DNA from: JANNBN01 sp031430595
GTDB taxonomy: Bacteria; Actinomycetota; Acidimicrobiia; Acidimicrobiales; JANYDT01
Direction: 5' to 3'
Length of the DNA: 64,000 nucleotides
NCBI GenBank assembly: GCA_031430595.1
Contig: JANPBU010000047.1
Span: 1 to 64,000 of the forward strand
Shown here: piece by piece, positions 1 through 8,846 of the stretch
Numbering within the stretch: the first letter of the stretch is position 1
How the letters are laid out: the number at the start of each line of letters is the position of its first letter
Translations under genes and position numbers: made by a program
Notes under the pieces: model-generated
The model's database searches: none
Seen by the model: only the letters and a program-made list of their open reading frames with translations
What the model was told of the DNA's origin: nothing

Positions 1-117
1 AACAACATCATCAAGAAAGTCAAACGCGTCGCCGCTGGCTTCAAAAACTTCGACAACTACCGCACCCGAATCCTCCTCGCCTGCGGCGCCTGCAACTGGA
101 ACCTACTCACCCAATAA
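1..117 (+). CDS. ISL3-family transposase, C-terminal fragment
   Basis: The first 38 codons are open in frame 1 and end at TAA 115-117. The peptide contains NNIIKKVKRVAAGFKNF followed by DNYRTRILLACG. This closely follows the conserved end of ISL3 transposases, which run N-x-I-K-x-(I/V)-K-R-x-x-x-G-(F/Y)-x-N-(F/Y)-x-N-(F/Y)-R-x-R. That C-terminal stretch belongs to the DDE transposase domain. The gene is cut by the window edge, so its start, length and catalytic residues cannot be seen. Codons here favour C or A in third position more than most chromosomal neighbours, which fits a mobile origin. Confidence 0.75.
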   Translation, partial: NNIIKKVKRVAAGFKNFDNYRTRILLACGACNWNLLTQ

Positions 118-139
118 CCCCGCCCAATCGCGAAGAGCC
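1..139 (+). mobile_element. Right end of an ISL3-family insertion sequence
   Basis: The window opens inside a transposase reading frame that stops at 117. About 20 bases later comes AAGAGCC (133-139), whose reverse complement GGCTCTT is the typical outer end of ISL3-family terminal inverted repeats. I therefore place the right terminus at 139. The following CCTTTTTG (140-147) would be one copy of the usual 8-bp target duplication; the other copy lies outside the window. The left part of the element is not visible, so integrity and length cannot be judged. Confidence 0.7.
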
Positions 140-331
140 CCTTTTTGTAGGAGTTGTCTGTGCTGGTTGTTACCGAGTTTCTGTAAAGAAGCCAACGTTG
201 GAAACTTGTGGTTGATAGCCGTTTAGTTTCTTTCGTAAAGATGCCTACTGCTGCGACGATTGCTGGCGCACTGACAAACATTGGCGTTACCGGCAATCTC
301 TCTCGAGGAACCATTCTCAAGGGGGAACAAC

Positions 332-1813
332 ATGATAAGTACATGTTCATATCTGGTCAGTGCAAGCAGGCGAATTTCAATCGCGACCATGGCCGCAACT
401 GTGGCCGCGCTCGCTGCTTCCGCAGGGATTGTCCCGATTGCGGCACAGGCAAAGTCGGCTTCACCGGCATACGGACCAAAAGAAGCGCCAATCGGCCAGT
501 CATACGCCACCTGGATGGGCGAATGGGCACAGTGGGCATTCGGTGGACCGTCAGCAACCAACCCGTTACTCAACCTGCAAGCCTGCAATACATGGTTACA
601 ACCTGACCCAGCCAAGGTTTGGTTTCTTTCAGCCAACGGACCGGGTACGGCCAGCGTTACATGTTCGGTGCCATCCGATCTTCCAATCGCCATCACCCCT
701 GGTGGAATCTTCGATTGGAAAAAGCCCGGAGAAGAAGCGAAGCTCGCCGAGTTCTTGAAGACCTTTCCGGATTCAGTTCGTAAGCCCACATTGTCTGTGG
801 ACGGTATAAAGGTCGACGCTTCCAAATACCTAGTCACCAGCCCAATCTTGACGATGAAAATCGTTGCCCCGGAATTCGGGCCAAGTGCTGGTCCCGATGC
901 AAGCGAAGTGGTGATGCAGGCAAAGGGTTGGATGTTGGTATTGAAGGGGTTGCCCGCAGGACAGCACAAAGTTTCCATCAGCGACCAGTTATCAAACCTT
1001 GATGACAATGGCGTGGCGATTCTCAAGAATGGAAAGCCGACATGGTTGCTTTCCAAGGTCAACTACACACTGAACGTCGGAGCACGGCCGGTTGTGGCAG
1101 TAGCGACACCAACGACGACGATTGCGGCCCCACCCGCCGCTACGACTCCTCCCGCGACGACGGTGGCACCGACCACTCCAACGGCTACGACACTTGGGCC
1201 TGTGTTGTTCGCTGATGACTTCAGCAATCCGTCGAGCGGATGGCTGGATGACAACGGCGGCGGATGGACTATGGGCTACGTCGACGGGAAATACAGAATT
1301 GGGGTGAATCCCGGCAGTGGTGGCCACGCAGGCCCTGGGCACAGAGCGCAACCGGACCTTCGGAACAGTCGAACTGAAGTTGACTTTGAACTCACCGTAG
1401 GAGACGGAGCGGTCGCTATTCATTGCTACGACGCAAGCCCGGAGGGAACGAACACTGACAGTTCACCAGCCGGGTCTGCGGAGCCCGAATTCCTCTACGT
1501 CGGCCTTTCGCCAAAAGCTGGAATCGGCGCATCTGTTTCGATTGGGGGCAAACGTTTCTCACTTGGAGGCAGCAACGTCCCAGCAATGACGTCGGCGTTC
1601 CGGGCAATGAACAGGCTAGTCGTCGAGTGTAAAGGTGAATCGGGTAAGACCGGCAATGTACGGGCCTTTCTGAATGGCGTCCTCATCCTCGATGCGCGGG
1701 TTGAAGTCATGCCTTCCGGAGATGGAATACGTTTTGCGCTTGAGGCATTTCGAGGGCTCCCGGCAAAGGCTGAGGTTGTCTTTGACAACATGTCGGTGAC
1801 TCAACTGCCGTAG
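332..1813 (+). CDS. Secreted protein of unknown function with C-terminal lectin-like domain
   Basis: I choose ATG 332 because AAGGGGG (319-325) sits at good ribosome-binding distance; the reading frame stays open further upstream without such a site. The 493-aa product begins with a signal peptide: basic SRR, then an Ala-rich core, with probable cleavage after AQA near residue 40. Residues about 45-250 form a Trp-rich domain I do not recognise (GQSYATWMGEWAQWAF near its start). A Thr/Pro/Ala linker follows (about 250-290). The C-terminal part (about 292-493) opens with LFADDFSNPSSGW, a pattern typical of concanavalin/LamG-like carbohydrate-binding folds. Export and the two-domain layout are well supported; the ligand is unknown. 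A strong hairpin follows the stop codon. Confidence 0.75.
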   Translation: MISTCSYLVSASRRISIATMAATVAALAASAGIVPIAAQAKSASPAYGPKEAPIGQSYATWMGEWAQWAFGGPSATNPLLNLQACNTWLQPDPAKVWFLSANGPGTASVTCSVPSDLPIAITPGGIFDWKKPGEEAKLAEFLKTFPDSVRKPTLSVDGIKVDASKYLVTSPILTMKIVAPEFGPSAGPDASEVVMQAKGWMLVLKGLPAGQHKVSISDQLSNLDDNGVAILKNGKPTWLLSKVNYTLNVGARPVVAVATPTTTIAAPPAATTPPATTVAPTTPTATTLGPVLFADDFSNPSSGWLDDNGGGWTMGYVDGKYRIGVNPGSGGHAGPGHRAQPDLRNSRTEVDFELTVGDGAVAIHCYDASPEGTNTDSSPAGSAEPEFLYVGLSPKAGIGASVSIGGKRFSLGGSNVPAMTSAFRAMNRLVVECKGESGKTGNVRAFLNGVLILDARVEVMPSGDGIRFALEAFRGLPAKAEVVFDNMSVTQLP

Positions 1814-1824
1814 CGACCCAACAA

Positions 1825-1855
1825 ACATCGACCGGTTTCAACAACCGGTCGATGT
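1825..1855 (+). terminator. Hairpin after the secreted-protein gene
   Basis: A perfect 13-bp stem (ACATCGACCGGTT at 1825-1837 paired with 1843-1855) closes a 5-base TCAAC loop, 11 bases after the stop codon at 1813. There is no following T tract, so termination is inferred from stem strength and position. The right arm also overlaps the first of three ATGTAAC repeats lying before the next gene. Confidence 0.6.
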
Positions 1856-1891
1856 AACAACCGTCGGGCCGACATGTAACGCCTATGTAAC
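1852..1891. promoter_or_regulatory. Three phased ATGTAAC repeats upstream of the Crp/Fnr gene
   Basis: The heptamer ATGTAAC occurs at 1852-1858, 1874-1880 and 1885-1891, spaced 22 and 11 bases start to start, so all three face the same side of the helix. They end 24 bases before the GTG start of the regulator. Regular helical spacing suggests a protein-binding array, possibly autoregulatory. The heptamer is not the classical Crp (TGTGA) or Fnr (TTGAT) half-site, so the binding protein is unknown. Confidence 0.4.
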
Positions 1892-1914
1892 ACCACGGCG
1901 CGATAACTATCGAT

Positions 1915-2601
1915 GTGAACGCACCAATCGATACCGAATGTGCCAACGTCATCGCCACCAATCAAGTGCTTGGTCTCAATCGAGCTGGAGCAGACATGCT
2001 CATGCTCAAGAGCACCCGGCGACGTTTTGCCGCAAAGGAGGTGGTATTTCGAGCCGGTGAACTCGGTGACACCATGCTCGTGTTGTGTAGCGGAAGATTG
2101 GCAAGTCGAACGGTCAGTGGTCGCGGAGATGTCACCTACGTTGAGGTAAGCGGCCCTGGCCAGTTCATATGTACACGAATGGTGCTTACCAGCAATGCTC
2201 GGCACGGTACCGACGTCGTTGCACTTGAACCGACCGTTGTTCGTGTCTTACGACGCGATGCTTTCGAAGAGATCCTTCTTCAGTTCCCGATCATTCTTCG
2301 TGCACTTGTCAACAACCTGCTCGACCAGACTGATCGGCTCACTCTTCGAGTCGGCGAATCGAATTGGGAAAAGGCTGATACTCGGGTGAGGAGACGATTG
2401 GTGGAGTTGGCCGAAAACTACACAACCTTCACGGGTTGCGTCATCACACTCACCCACGACGATATCGCTGCCGCATCTGGGGTTAGCCGCCCAACCGCGT
2501 CAGTAACTATCCAAGCAGGAGAACAGGCCGGGGTACTGAAGGTTGGTCGAGGGCGAATCACCGTCATCGACCTCGAAGCCCTTCGAGTTTGGGCAAGATG
2601 A
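1915..2601 (+). CDS. Crp/Fnr-family transcriptional regulator
   Basis: A 228-aa one-component regulator. Residues about 25-135 form the cyclic-nucleotide-binding-type beta-barrel (KEVVFRAGELGDTMLVLCSG), and the dimerisation helix follows (about 115-145). The C-terminal winged helix contains LTHDDIAAASGVSRPTASV, the HTH_Crp recognition region, and ends with a wing (LKVGRGRITVID). The effector site lacks the obvious R-S-A cAMP contact motif of Crp, and there is no N-terminal Cys cluster of Fnr type, so the signal is unknown. The start is GTG at 1915; there is no ATG at a suitable position. The gene is monocistronic: a hairpin lies on each side, and phased ATGTAAC repeats precede it. Confidence 0.85.
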   Translation: MNAPIDTECANVIATNQVLGLNRAGADMLMLKSTRRRFAAKEVVFRAGELGDTMLVLCSGRLASRTVSGRGDVTYVEVSGPGQFICTRMVLTSNARHGTDVVALEPTVVRVLRRDAFEEILLQFPIILRALVNNLLDQTDRLTLRVGESNWEKADTRVRRRLVELAENYTTFTGCVITLTHDDIAAASGVSRPTASVTIQAGEQAGVLKVGRGRITVIDLEALRVWAR

Positions 2602-2620
2602 GCATGTATTGAACGTTTGA

Positions 2621-2655
2621 GGGTCCGACCGGTCTATCGGTGGGCGGTCGGACCC
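2621..2655. terminator. Bidirectional terminator hairpin between convergent genes
   Basis: GGGTCCGACCG (2621-2631) pairs perfectly with CGGTCGGACCC (2645-2655) around a 13-base loop. TTTGA precedes it and CAAAT follows, giving short T-rich flanks on both strands. It sits in the 68-base gap between the converging Crp/Fnr gene and the indolepyruvate oxidoreductase gene, the expected place for a shared terminator. Confidence 0.75.
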
Positions 2656-2669
2656 CAAATACCAACGGG

Positions 2670-5600
2670 CTACCAGGCTTTCATCGCAGCTTCGAGTTCC
2701 AACCGATATTCCGCTGCTCGGCGCACCTTACGGTCTTCGTAACCGCGCACAATGTCGCCAAGACCTGCAATTCGAACCGCTTCGGCATGATTGTACGTGG
2801 TGAGGCCGCCCGCGAGTCGCTCGAGCACCTCGACATATTCAGCCAACAGTTCACGTTCCAACTTGCGCACATGAGCTCGACCAAACGGGTCAAACGGGGT
2901 TCCCCGCAGCTTCTTTCCGAGCGTAAGCGCAACGATTAGCGGCCGAGACGAGGGACCAAGCGAGATCTTGTTCTTCATACCAAGCGCACGTAGCATTGGC
3001 GGGTGAAGCTTCCAGGTTGGTTTTGCTCCCGGGCCACCCACGAGTTCGGCAGCGGCAACAGCCGACGGCGAGATGAGTAAGCGGGCGACTTCGTACTCAT
3101 CTTTGTAGGCGGTGAACTGGAAAAGGTGACGGGCCGAAGCCTCGGTGAGGGTCCAGGTGTTGTCGGCCATGACACGAGATTCGGCATCGGCCACTGCTGC
3201 AATTCGGTCAAGGTACGTAAATGCACACCGCTCGTTTTGAAACCCAACCAACTCAGAGGTTCGAGAACGAATCAGTTCAGTTAACCCGATGCGTGACCCA
3301 AGATCATTGACTTTCTTGTCAAGTTTGACCGAGAGATTGTTCACCACGGCGACGGGCTTGGGAGCAGTTGTTGCAATCGCCGCGTCGACGCTTGCCCTAT
3401 CAGCAACTATCGCTCGCCCCCAACGGAACGCCGAGAGGTTCTTCTCGACTGCTACACCGTTCAGTGAAATCGCCTCTTCGATGGAGGAAGCATCGAGCGG
3501 AATAGCGCCACTCTGGTAAGCAGCACCTAGTACGGCGATGTTTGCTGTCGTCGTGTCACCGAGCAACGCGTTAGTGAGGTGGGCGGCATCGAACGCGATT
3601 GGTTCATTGCCGGAAGCGGTGCGTAGCCGCTCAATCAGATCTTCGTCGGCTGGTGCGGGTCGATCGGGGCGTACCACCATTAACCCGGTTGGCGTGGCCG
3701 TCGTCGAAGCAATCACAAAGGCTCGACCGGTGTGTAGTGAACCAGCCATCGAGTCACCCGCACCAACGAGAAGGTCGAACGCTAAGAGGACATCGGCGGT
3801 TTGTTTTCCGGCTTTGTTGGACACCGACTCAAGATCAATTCCGATCCGAATGTCACTGACGACGGGACCTGCTTTTTGCGACAAGCCAGTTTGATCAAGA
3901 CCCTTCGCCATTTTGCCCTCAAGCATGGCGGCTGTTCCAAGAACCTGACTCACGGTAACGACTCCGGTGCCACCGATACCTGTCATTCGGATGGTGCAAT
4001 CGTTTAAGGACACCCGCAGGTTCGGTTTTGGAAACACCGTAGGTGCACTTGGTTTTGTGTTGCGCCCGCCAAGAGGCGTTGTGGGGTCAACCTGAACGGT
4101 CATGAAACTCGGACAGTCTCCGTGCAGGCATGACGCATCGAGATTGCAACTCGTTTGATCGATATGCGTTTTCCGCCCAAACTCGGTATCTACCGGCTGT
4201 ACCGACAAGCAGCCGCTGGTTTCGCCGCAATGACCGCAGCCTTCACACACCCGTTCATTGATAACCACCCGGAATGACGGGGTGACAGCCAAACCCTTTT
4301 TGCGGTCACGTCGAAGCTCAGCAGCGCACGCCTGATCGTGAATCAAAACGGTCACACCGGCTACATCTCGAAGCATCTCTTGGGCTTCAACGATTCGAGT
4401 GCGGTCCCACACGTCGACCCCGTCTGGTAGTTCAACGCCGCGGTAGGCGCTCACTTCGTCGGTGGTGATGAGTACCCGTTTTACCCCTTGGGCCAGCATG
4501 ATCTTGGCGATCTCGGGAACACCAACGCGGCCTTGCGCATCTTGGCCGCCAGTCATTGCGACCGCGCCGTTGTGAAGCAACTTGTACGTGATGTTTGTTC
4601 CAGCAGCAACTGAGGCTTGAACGGCTAGCTGTCCCGAATGAAAGTAGGTACCATCGCCAAGGTTTTGGATGAGGTGAGCTCGTTCGACAAACGGCGCCAT
4701 ACCAATCCACGCCGTTCCTTCATTACCCATCGCGCATATGGCTGCCAGTTCACCGACCCGCTCGTCTTCCTGCAAGATGGTCATTCCGTGGCAGCCAATC
4801 CCGGCACCAACGAGTGACCCTTCCGGCACCTTTGTGCCCCAATGGTGTGGGCAACCAGAGCAGAACCAAGGTGCTCGAGCCACATTGAGATCAATACGCT
4901 GACGAGCGGGCGTTGGAAGTGGCGCAAGTTGGTCTTCACCAAGGTGAACTGCCAGTCTTCGCCGAAGTGGGGCCAGTATTGCGTCGGCATCAAGGTGCCC
5001 GGTTCGTGGGAACAGAGCTATGTCCTGGTCGTCATGCTTGCCCACAATGGTTGGGCGATCGGCCGAACTCCATAGTGCGTCTTTCATCATCCACTCAAGC
5101 GACGGGTTTTTCTCTTCGACAACAATCACCTCGGTGAGCCCATGAGCGAACTCTCGGATAACCCCAGCATCGAGAGGAAACGGAAGCCTCAAACACAACA
5201 GGCGAATACCGGCGGCTTTTACTTGATCATCGGTTCGCAAACCAAGCCGACTCAGTGCCTCTCGCAGTTCACCATACGTATAGCCACTTGCAGCGATTCC
5301 AATGCGTGCAGATGAACCCGGTTCGACGGTCACCCGATTTAGCTTATTGACCACCCCATAGAGGCGCGCTATTTCAAGGCGGGTATCCAACAGTTCCTTT
5401 TCCATTGCGAGGTTGTATGGCGGAAGAAAGCGCGCATACGGTTTTGGCACGAATTGAACACCATCAACGAGGTATTCAGGGATGATCGGTTGTACCCGGG
5501 TCGGGTTGAGGCTGATGGTCGCGGTACCGTCGGCAACATTGGCCACCATCTTCAAACCAGCCCACAAACCACTCGCCCGCGACAGTGCAATACCGTGGCG

Positions 5601-6218
5601 ACCCAAATCGAGCGCGTCTTGTACATCGACCGGATACAAAATCGGGATATGTAGATCGATCAAGGTTGCATCAGAACTGCTGGGCAGGGTCGACGACTTC
5701 GCACCAGGGTCGTCGCCCACCACACACAGCACACCCCCGGTTGCATGCGAGCCTGCAAACACTCCGTGGCGAATCGAATCACACGCCCGGTCAAGACCTG
5801 GTGCCTTACCAAACCACATGCCAATCACCCCGTCGTAGCGATTGTCGGCATGGTTCATCGTGAGTTGACTGCCCATCACAGCCGTCGCTGCGAGCTCTTC
5901 GTTGAGGCCCGGCGAAACAATGAGCGGAAGGTTGCCAGCGACAAGTTTCGCGGCGATTGCAAGTTCTTTATCGAGGCTAGCCAACGGTGACCCGGGGTAC
6001 CCCGACGCGAATGCTGCTGTATTCAAGCCATTCGTACGGTCGATGCGTAACTGCTCAACGAGAACTCTTGCGACGGCCTGAACACCGGACGCAAATACGG
6101 TACCGGTGTCTCGGGTAATCCGGTCACTAAAACGGTATGTCGAACCCGTTGGTCGCGGCGAAATCGCCACCGAGGTCACGTTCTGACTTGCAGACACGTC
6201 TGGGGCAAGATCAGTCAT
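2670..6218 (-). CDS. Fused indolepyruvate ferredoxin oxidoreductase
   Basis: A single 1182-aa chain combines the alpha (TPP) and gamma (2-oxoacid acceptor) parts of indolepyruvate:ferredoxin oxidoreductase, which converts aryl-pyruvates plus CoA to aryl-acyl-CoA with reduction of ferredoxin. Visible elements in order are the N-terminal pyrimidine-binding region (FASGYPGSPLASLD), the TPP region with CSGCPHHWG and GDGTYFHSG, two Cys clusters of ferredoxin type (CEGCGHCGETSGC, then CNLDASCLHGDCP), and the acceptor domain starting TGIGGTGVVTVSQVLG. A C-terminal extension is usual for this fused bacterial form. I choose the start at 6218 because GAAAGAAGG precedes it; the frame is open 89 codons further but that part has no family character. 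It lies divergent from an Lrp-type gene, fitting control by amino-acid supply. Confidence 0.9.
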   Translation of the reverse strand: MTDLAPDVSASQNVTSVAISPRPTGSTYRFSDRITRDTGTVFASGVQAVARVLVEQLRIDRTNGLNTAAFASGYPGSPLASLDKELAIAAKLVAGNLPLIVSPGLNEELAATAVMGSQLTMNHADNRYDGVIGMWFGKAPGLDRACDSIRHGVFAGSHATGGVLCVVGDDPGAKSSTLPSSSDATLIDLHIPILYPVDVQDALDLGRHGIALSRASGLWAGLKMVANVADGTATISLNPTRVQPIIPEYLVDGVQFVPKPYARFLPPYNLAMEKELLDTRLEIARLYGVVNKLNRVTVEPGSSARIGIAASGYTYGELREALSRLGLRTDDQVKAAGIRLLCLRLPFPLDAGVIREFAHGLTEVIVVEEKNPSLEWMMKDALWSSADRPTIVGKHDDQDIALFPRTGHLDADAILAPLRRRLAVHLGEDQLAPLPTPARQRIDLNVARAPWFCSGCPHHWGTKVPEGSLVGAGIGCHGMTILQEDERVGELAAICAMGNEGTAWIGMAPFVERAHLIQNLGDGTYFHSGQLAVQASVAAGTNITYKLLHNGAVAMTGGQDAQGRVGVPEIAKIMLAQGVKRVLITTDEVSAYRGVELPDGVDVWDRTRIVEAQEMLRDVAGVTVLIHDQACAAELRRDRKKGLAVTPSFRVVINERVCEGCGHCGETSGCLSVQPVDTEFGRKTHIDQTSCNLDASCLHGDCPSFMTVQVDPTTPLGGRNTKPSAPTVFPKPNLRVSLNDCTIRMTGIGGTGVVTVSQVLGTAAMLEGKMAKGLDQTGLSQKAGPVVSDIRIGIDLESVSNKAGKQTADVLLAFDLLVGAGDSMAGSLHTGRAFVIASTTATPTGLMVVRPDRPAPADEDLIERLRTASGNEPIAFDAAHLTNALLGDTTTANIAVLGAAYQSGAIPLDASSIEEAISLNGVAVEKNLSAFRWGRAIVADRASVDAAIATTAPKPVAVVNNLSVKLDKKVNDLGSRIGLTELIRSRTSELVGFQNERCAFTYLDRIAAVADAESRVMADNTWTLTEASARHLFQFTAYKDEYEVARLLISPSAVAAAELVGGPGAKPTWKLHPPMLRALGMKNKISLGPSSRPLIVALTLGKKLRGTPFDPFGRAHVRKLERELLAEYVEVLERLAGGLTTYNHAEAVRIAGLGDIVRGYEDRKVRRAAEYRLELEAAMKAW

Positions 6219-6239
6219 GGCAGCCTTCTTTCCATCAGA

Positions 6240-6253
6240 GTGACTGACGTCAC
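6240..6253. promoter_or_regulatory. GTGAC-N4-GTCAC inverted repeat, candidate Lrp operator
   Basis: The divergent gap between the oxidoreductase start (6218) and the Lrp-type regulator start (6405) contains GTGACTGACGTCAC at 6240-6253, with the nested palindrome TGACGTCA. A further GTGAC lies close downstream. Its position 22 bases before the oxidoreductase start codon suits repression or activation by the neighbouring regulator. This is a positional inference. Confidence 0.35.
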
Positions 6254-6404
6254 GATAGGTGTACAGTGACGAAATAGCGGACGAGTTGCAAGTGTTCCGC
6301 CGATGATTCGGAAAAATCGCTTCGCGTCGATGATTACACGATGTTTCGCTCATTTCTCGTCTCATTCCAAGAATTCTGCGACTCCACACACACAAGGAAA
6401 GCCC

Positions 6405-6881
6405 ATGATCGACGAAATCGACGTCAACCTGATTGCTTTGCTGCAAACTGATGCTCGACAAACCATCAAATCGCTCGCCGAACAACTCGATATCGCGGCA
6501 TCGACCTGTATCGAACGAATGCGGTCACTTCAGACGCGCGGCGTCATTCGGGGGTATCACGCCGAAGTTGACCTAGCTAAAACGGGGCGTGACCTACAAG
6601 CCATGGTCTCGGTGCGTTTGATGCCAAAGTCGCAAGAAGTGCTCGAACGATTCGTCGAACATGTCTGGAATTTGCCCGAGACGGTCACGGTAACTCTCAT
6701 GTCGGGTGTTGACGACGTGCAGGTACATCTCGCCGTGGCAGATTCAGAACAGTTGCGCCGAGTTGTCATTAATCAGATAGCGAACTACGCAGGTGTGGTT
6801 GATGAGCGAACATCGTTGGTGTTCGAGCACCGGCGAAAGCATGAGCTTGTTCCCCTCAATCACCGGGCGAAACACCGGTAG
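6405..6881 (+). CDS. Lrp/AsnC-family transcriptional regulator
   Basis: A 158-aa protein of normal Lrp/AsnC length. The N-terminal helix-turn-helix runs through IDEIDVNLIALLQTDARQTI and LAEQLDIAASTCIERMRSL, followed by the linker RGVIRGYHAEVDLAKTG. The C-terminal RAM (effector/oligomerisation) domain carries the alternating strand pattern ending VDERTSLVFEH. The ATG at 6405 is preceded by AAGGAAAG (6394-6401), better than the in-frame start 34 codons earlier. It is divergently transcribed from indolepyruvate ferredoxin oxidoreductase, so it probably tunes aromatic amino-acid breakdown. The 3' end carries a short tandem repeat (GAAACACCGGTA twice) spanning the stop. Confidence 0.88.
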   Translation: MIDEIDVNLIALLQTDARQTIKSLAEQLDIAASTCIERMRSLQTRGVIRGYHAEVDLAKTGRDLQAMVSVRLMPKSQEVLERFVEHVWNLPETVTVTLMSGVDDVQVHLAVADSEQLRRVVINQIANYAGVVDERTSLVFEHRRKHELVPLNHRAKHR

Positions 6882-7019
6882 AAACACCGGTAGAAATATG
6901 CGGGTAGCAAGCGGGTGCGAAAGATTTCTCGGTTGGCGTGGAACTGTTCACGGTCTAGGTGCCGTCTGATGACATAACCGATCTGCACCACCGCCGATCG
7001 AACTCAGGGGAGTTTCGTT

Positions 7020-8846
7020 ATGCGCACATTAGATTTCGGACGGCCATCGCACCGAAACATCCGATCACTTCAACGACGATCCATCATGACGACCGTTGCA
7101 ATGACCGGTCTTGCTGTTGTCCTTTCAGCATGCAGCAGTTCATCTTCGTCCCAATCTTCTTCACGTTCACCAGTGGGCACGATCCGAGAGCAGCAGTCAG
7201 CGGGGCCCTCGGATCGATTGCCCGATACACGTCAAGGGGACGTCATCAGCGATGCACCCGTCGAGACTTCGGCCGCTGCGGCAAGCGACGATGAAGAGCT
7301 GGCGGCGGCTGCCCCAGAAACAGTTGTCACTCCGTCTGCCGGCGCATACAGGCCGACCCAAAAAGGCGGGTCTACATCGGAAAGAACACCGGCTGAACCA
7401 GGTCAATCAACGTCAGCGGGAGGGTGGTTTGAGGAGCAGTCACCTCCGCAGACCAACCCGAATCCCTCGATTCAGAGTAAAGACCCCGGGGTGAATCCGA
7501 CACAAGTCGCCAGGTTGGACCCGCTCTCCACATTCGCCCTAGACGTTGACACATCGAGCTACACGTTGGCCAGGGCCCTCGTTCAGGGTGGAACGCTTCC
7601 AGACTATTCGAGCGTTCGAACCGAAGAATTCGTGAACTATTTCGATCAGGCGTACCGAAGCCCGAAAAGCGGCGACACCTTCGCCATTCATGTTGATGGA
7701 ACTTCTGCACCGTTTCTTGCTTCCAACCAGCGAATCATTCGAGTGGGTGTCCAGGCCGAGCGAGTCGATAAGGCTGACCGTCCAACGGCTCACCTCACGT
7801 TCGTGATCGATACGTCGGGCTCGATGGAGGAAGACGGCAAACTCGAACTTGTCAAGCAGTCACTTCGCACCATGGTAAATAATCTGCGCGCTGACGATGA
7901 GGTCGCAATCGTTTCGTTTTCCGACGAGGCTGAGGTTGTGCTCGGGGCGACGCCGGCGAAACAGCGTGAAACGATCATTGCCGCGATAGACCGCCTTACC
8001 CCAACGAACAGCACCAACGCTGAAGCTGGCCTCCTTCTTGGGTATGGCCTTGCAGACCAGATGAGGTCGAATGATCGAGCAATTAGCTCTGATGGTGGTT
8101 CCATCCACCGAGTCGTTCTTGCGTCTGATGGTGTTGCAAATGTTGGACCGAACGGACCCGACGAAATTTTGCGTCGGATCAAAGAATCGACCACGAAGGG
8201 AATTGAACTCATCACGATTGGTGTCGGCACTTCGTCGTACAACGACGACATGATGGAGCGCCTCGCGGACGGTGGCGACGGATTCTCTGCGTACGTCGAT
8301 TCTGCTGTTGAGTCAGATCGCCTGTTTCGAGATCGACTTGTGTCAACACTTCAAACGGTTGCCCGTGATGCAAAGGTTCAGGTTGAATTCAACCCCCAGT
8401 ACGTAGAAAGTTATCGACTTCTCGGGTTTGAGAATCGCGCTGTTGCTGATGGTGACTTCCGAAATGATTCAGTCGACGCAGGAGAAATCGGGGCGGGCCA
8501 TTCAGTCACTGCGCTCTACGAAGTCACACTCACTTCCGATAGCGACGACCGCAACATCGGTTCGGTTCGGTTGCGGTGGGATGACGTGAGGGCAGCGAAG
8601 ATCAAGGAAACGTCGACCGAAATCAGGACCGGCAAATTCAGCGCACGCCTCTCCGACGCCGACCCCCGTCTTGGTCTCGATGTCACTGTTGCTGCGTATG
8701 CCGAAGTATTGCGACAAGGACCGTGGGCTCGCCTCACCAACCTTCGAGACATTGCATCACAAACCGCCTACCTCGACCGCCAACTTGGTGGCGACCCCGA
8801 TGTGGTTGAGTTCATACAACTACTCAAGCAGGCAGCCAGTCTATAG
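7020..8846 (+). CDS. VWA-domain lipoprotein (YfbK-like, DUF3520)
   Basis: A 608-aa lipoprotein. The leader ends in the lipobox LSAC (Cys about residue 38) followed by a Ser-rich spacer, so the mature protein should be lipid-anchored outside the membrane. A low-complexity region (about 40-165) leads to the YfbK N-terminal module (LSTFALDVDTSSYTLARALV), then a von Willebrand A domain from about 256 with an intact metal-site motif DTSGSM (D-x-S-x-S). A DUF3520 C-terminus ends with DVVEFIQLLKQA. AGGGGAG (7006-7012 region) precedes ATG 7020. The function of this family is not established; adhesion or protein-protein contact through the metal site is the usual assumption. It stands alone between a regulator and unrelated small genes. 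Confidence 0.88.
   Translation: MRTLDFGRPSHRNIRSLQRRSIMTTVAMTGLAVVLSACSSSSSSQSSSRSPVGTIREQQSAGPSDRLPDTRQGDVISDAPVETSAAAASDDEELAAAAPETVVTPSAGAYRPTQKGGSTSERTPAEPGQSTSAGGWFEEQSPPQTNPNPSIQSKDPGVNPTQVARLDPLSTFALDVDTSSYTLARALVQGGTLPDYSSVRTEEFVNYFDQAYRSPKSGDTFAIHVDGTSAPFLASNQRIIRVGVQAERVDKADRPTAHLTFVIDTSGSMEEDGKLELVKQSLRTMVNNLRADDEVAIVSFSDEAEVVLGATPAKQRETIIAAIDRLTPTNSTNAEAGLLLGYGLADQMRSNDRAISSDGGSIHRVVLASDGVANVGPNGPDEILRRIKESTTKGIELITIGVGTSSYNDDMMERLADGGDGFSAYVDSAVESDRLFRDRLVSTLQTVARDAKVQVEFNPQYVESYRLLGFENRAVADGDFRNDSVDAGEIGAGHSVTALYEVTLTSDSDDRNIGSVRLRWDDVRAAKIKETSTEIRTGKFSARLSDADPRLGLDVTVAAYAEVLRQGPWARLTNLRDIASQTAYLDRQLGGDPDVVEFIQLLKQAASL

Noticed and set aside
223..1062. Long minus-strand frame opposite the secreted protein
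   Set aside because: It is a codon-bias shadow of the plus-strand gene; no motif, start signal or conserved pattern supports it.
6219..6485. N-terminal extension of indolepyruvate ferredoxin oxidoreductase
   Set aside because: The 89 extra codons are not family-like, cross the regulatory gap, and a good ribosome-binding site precedes 6218.
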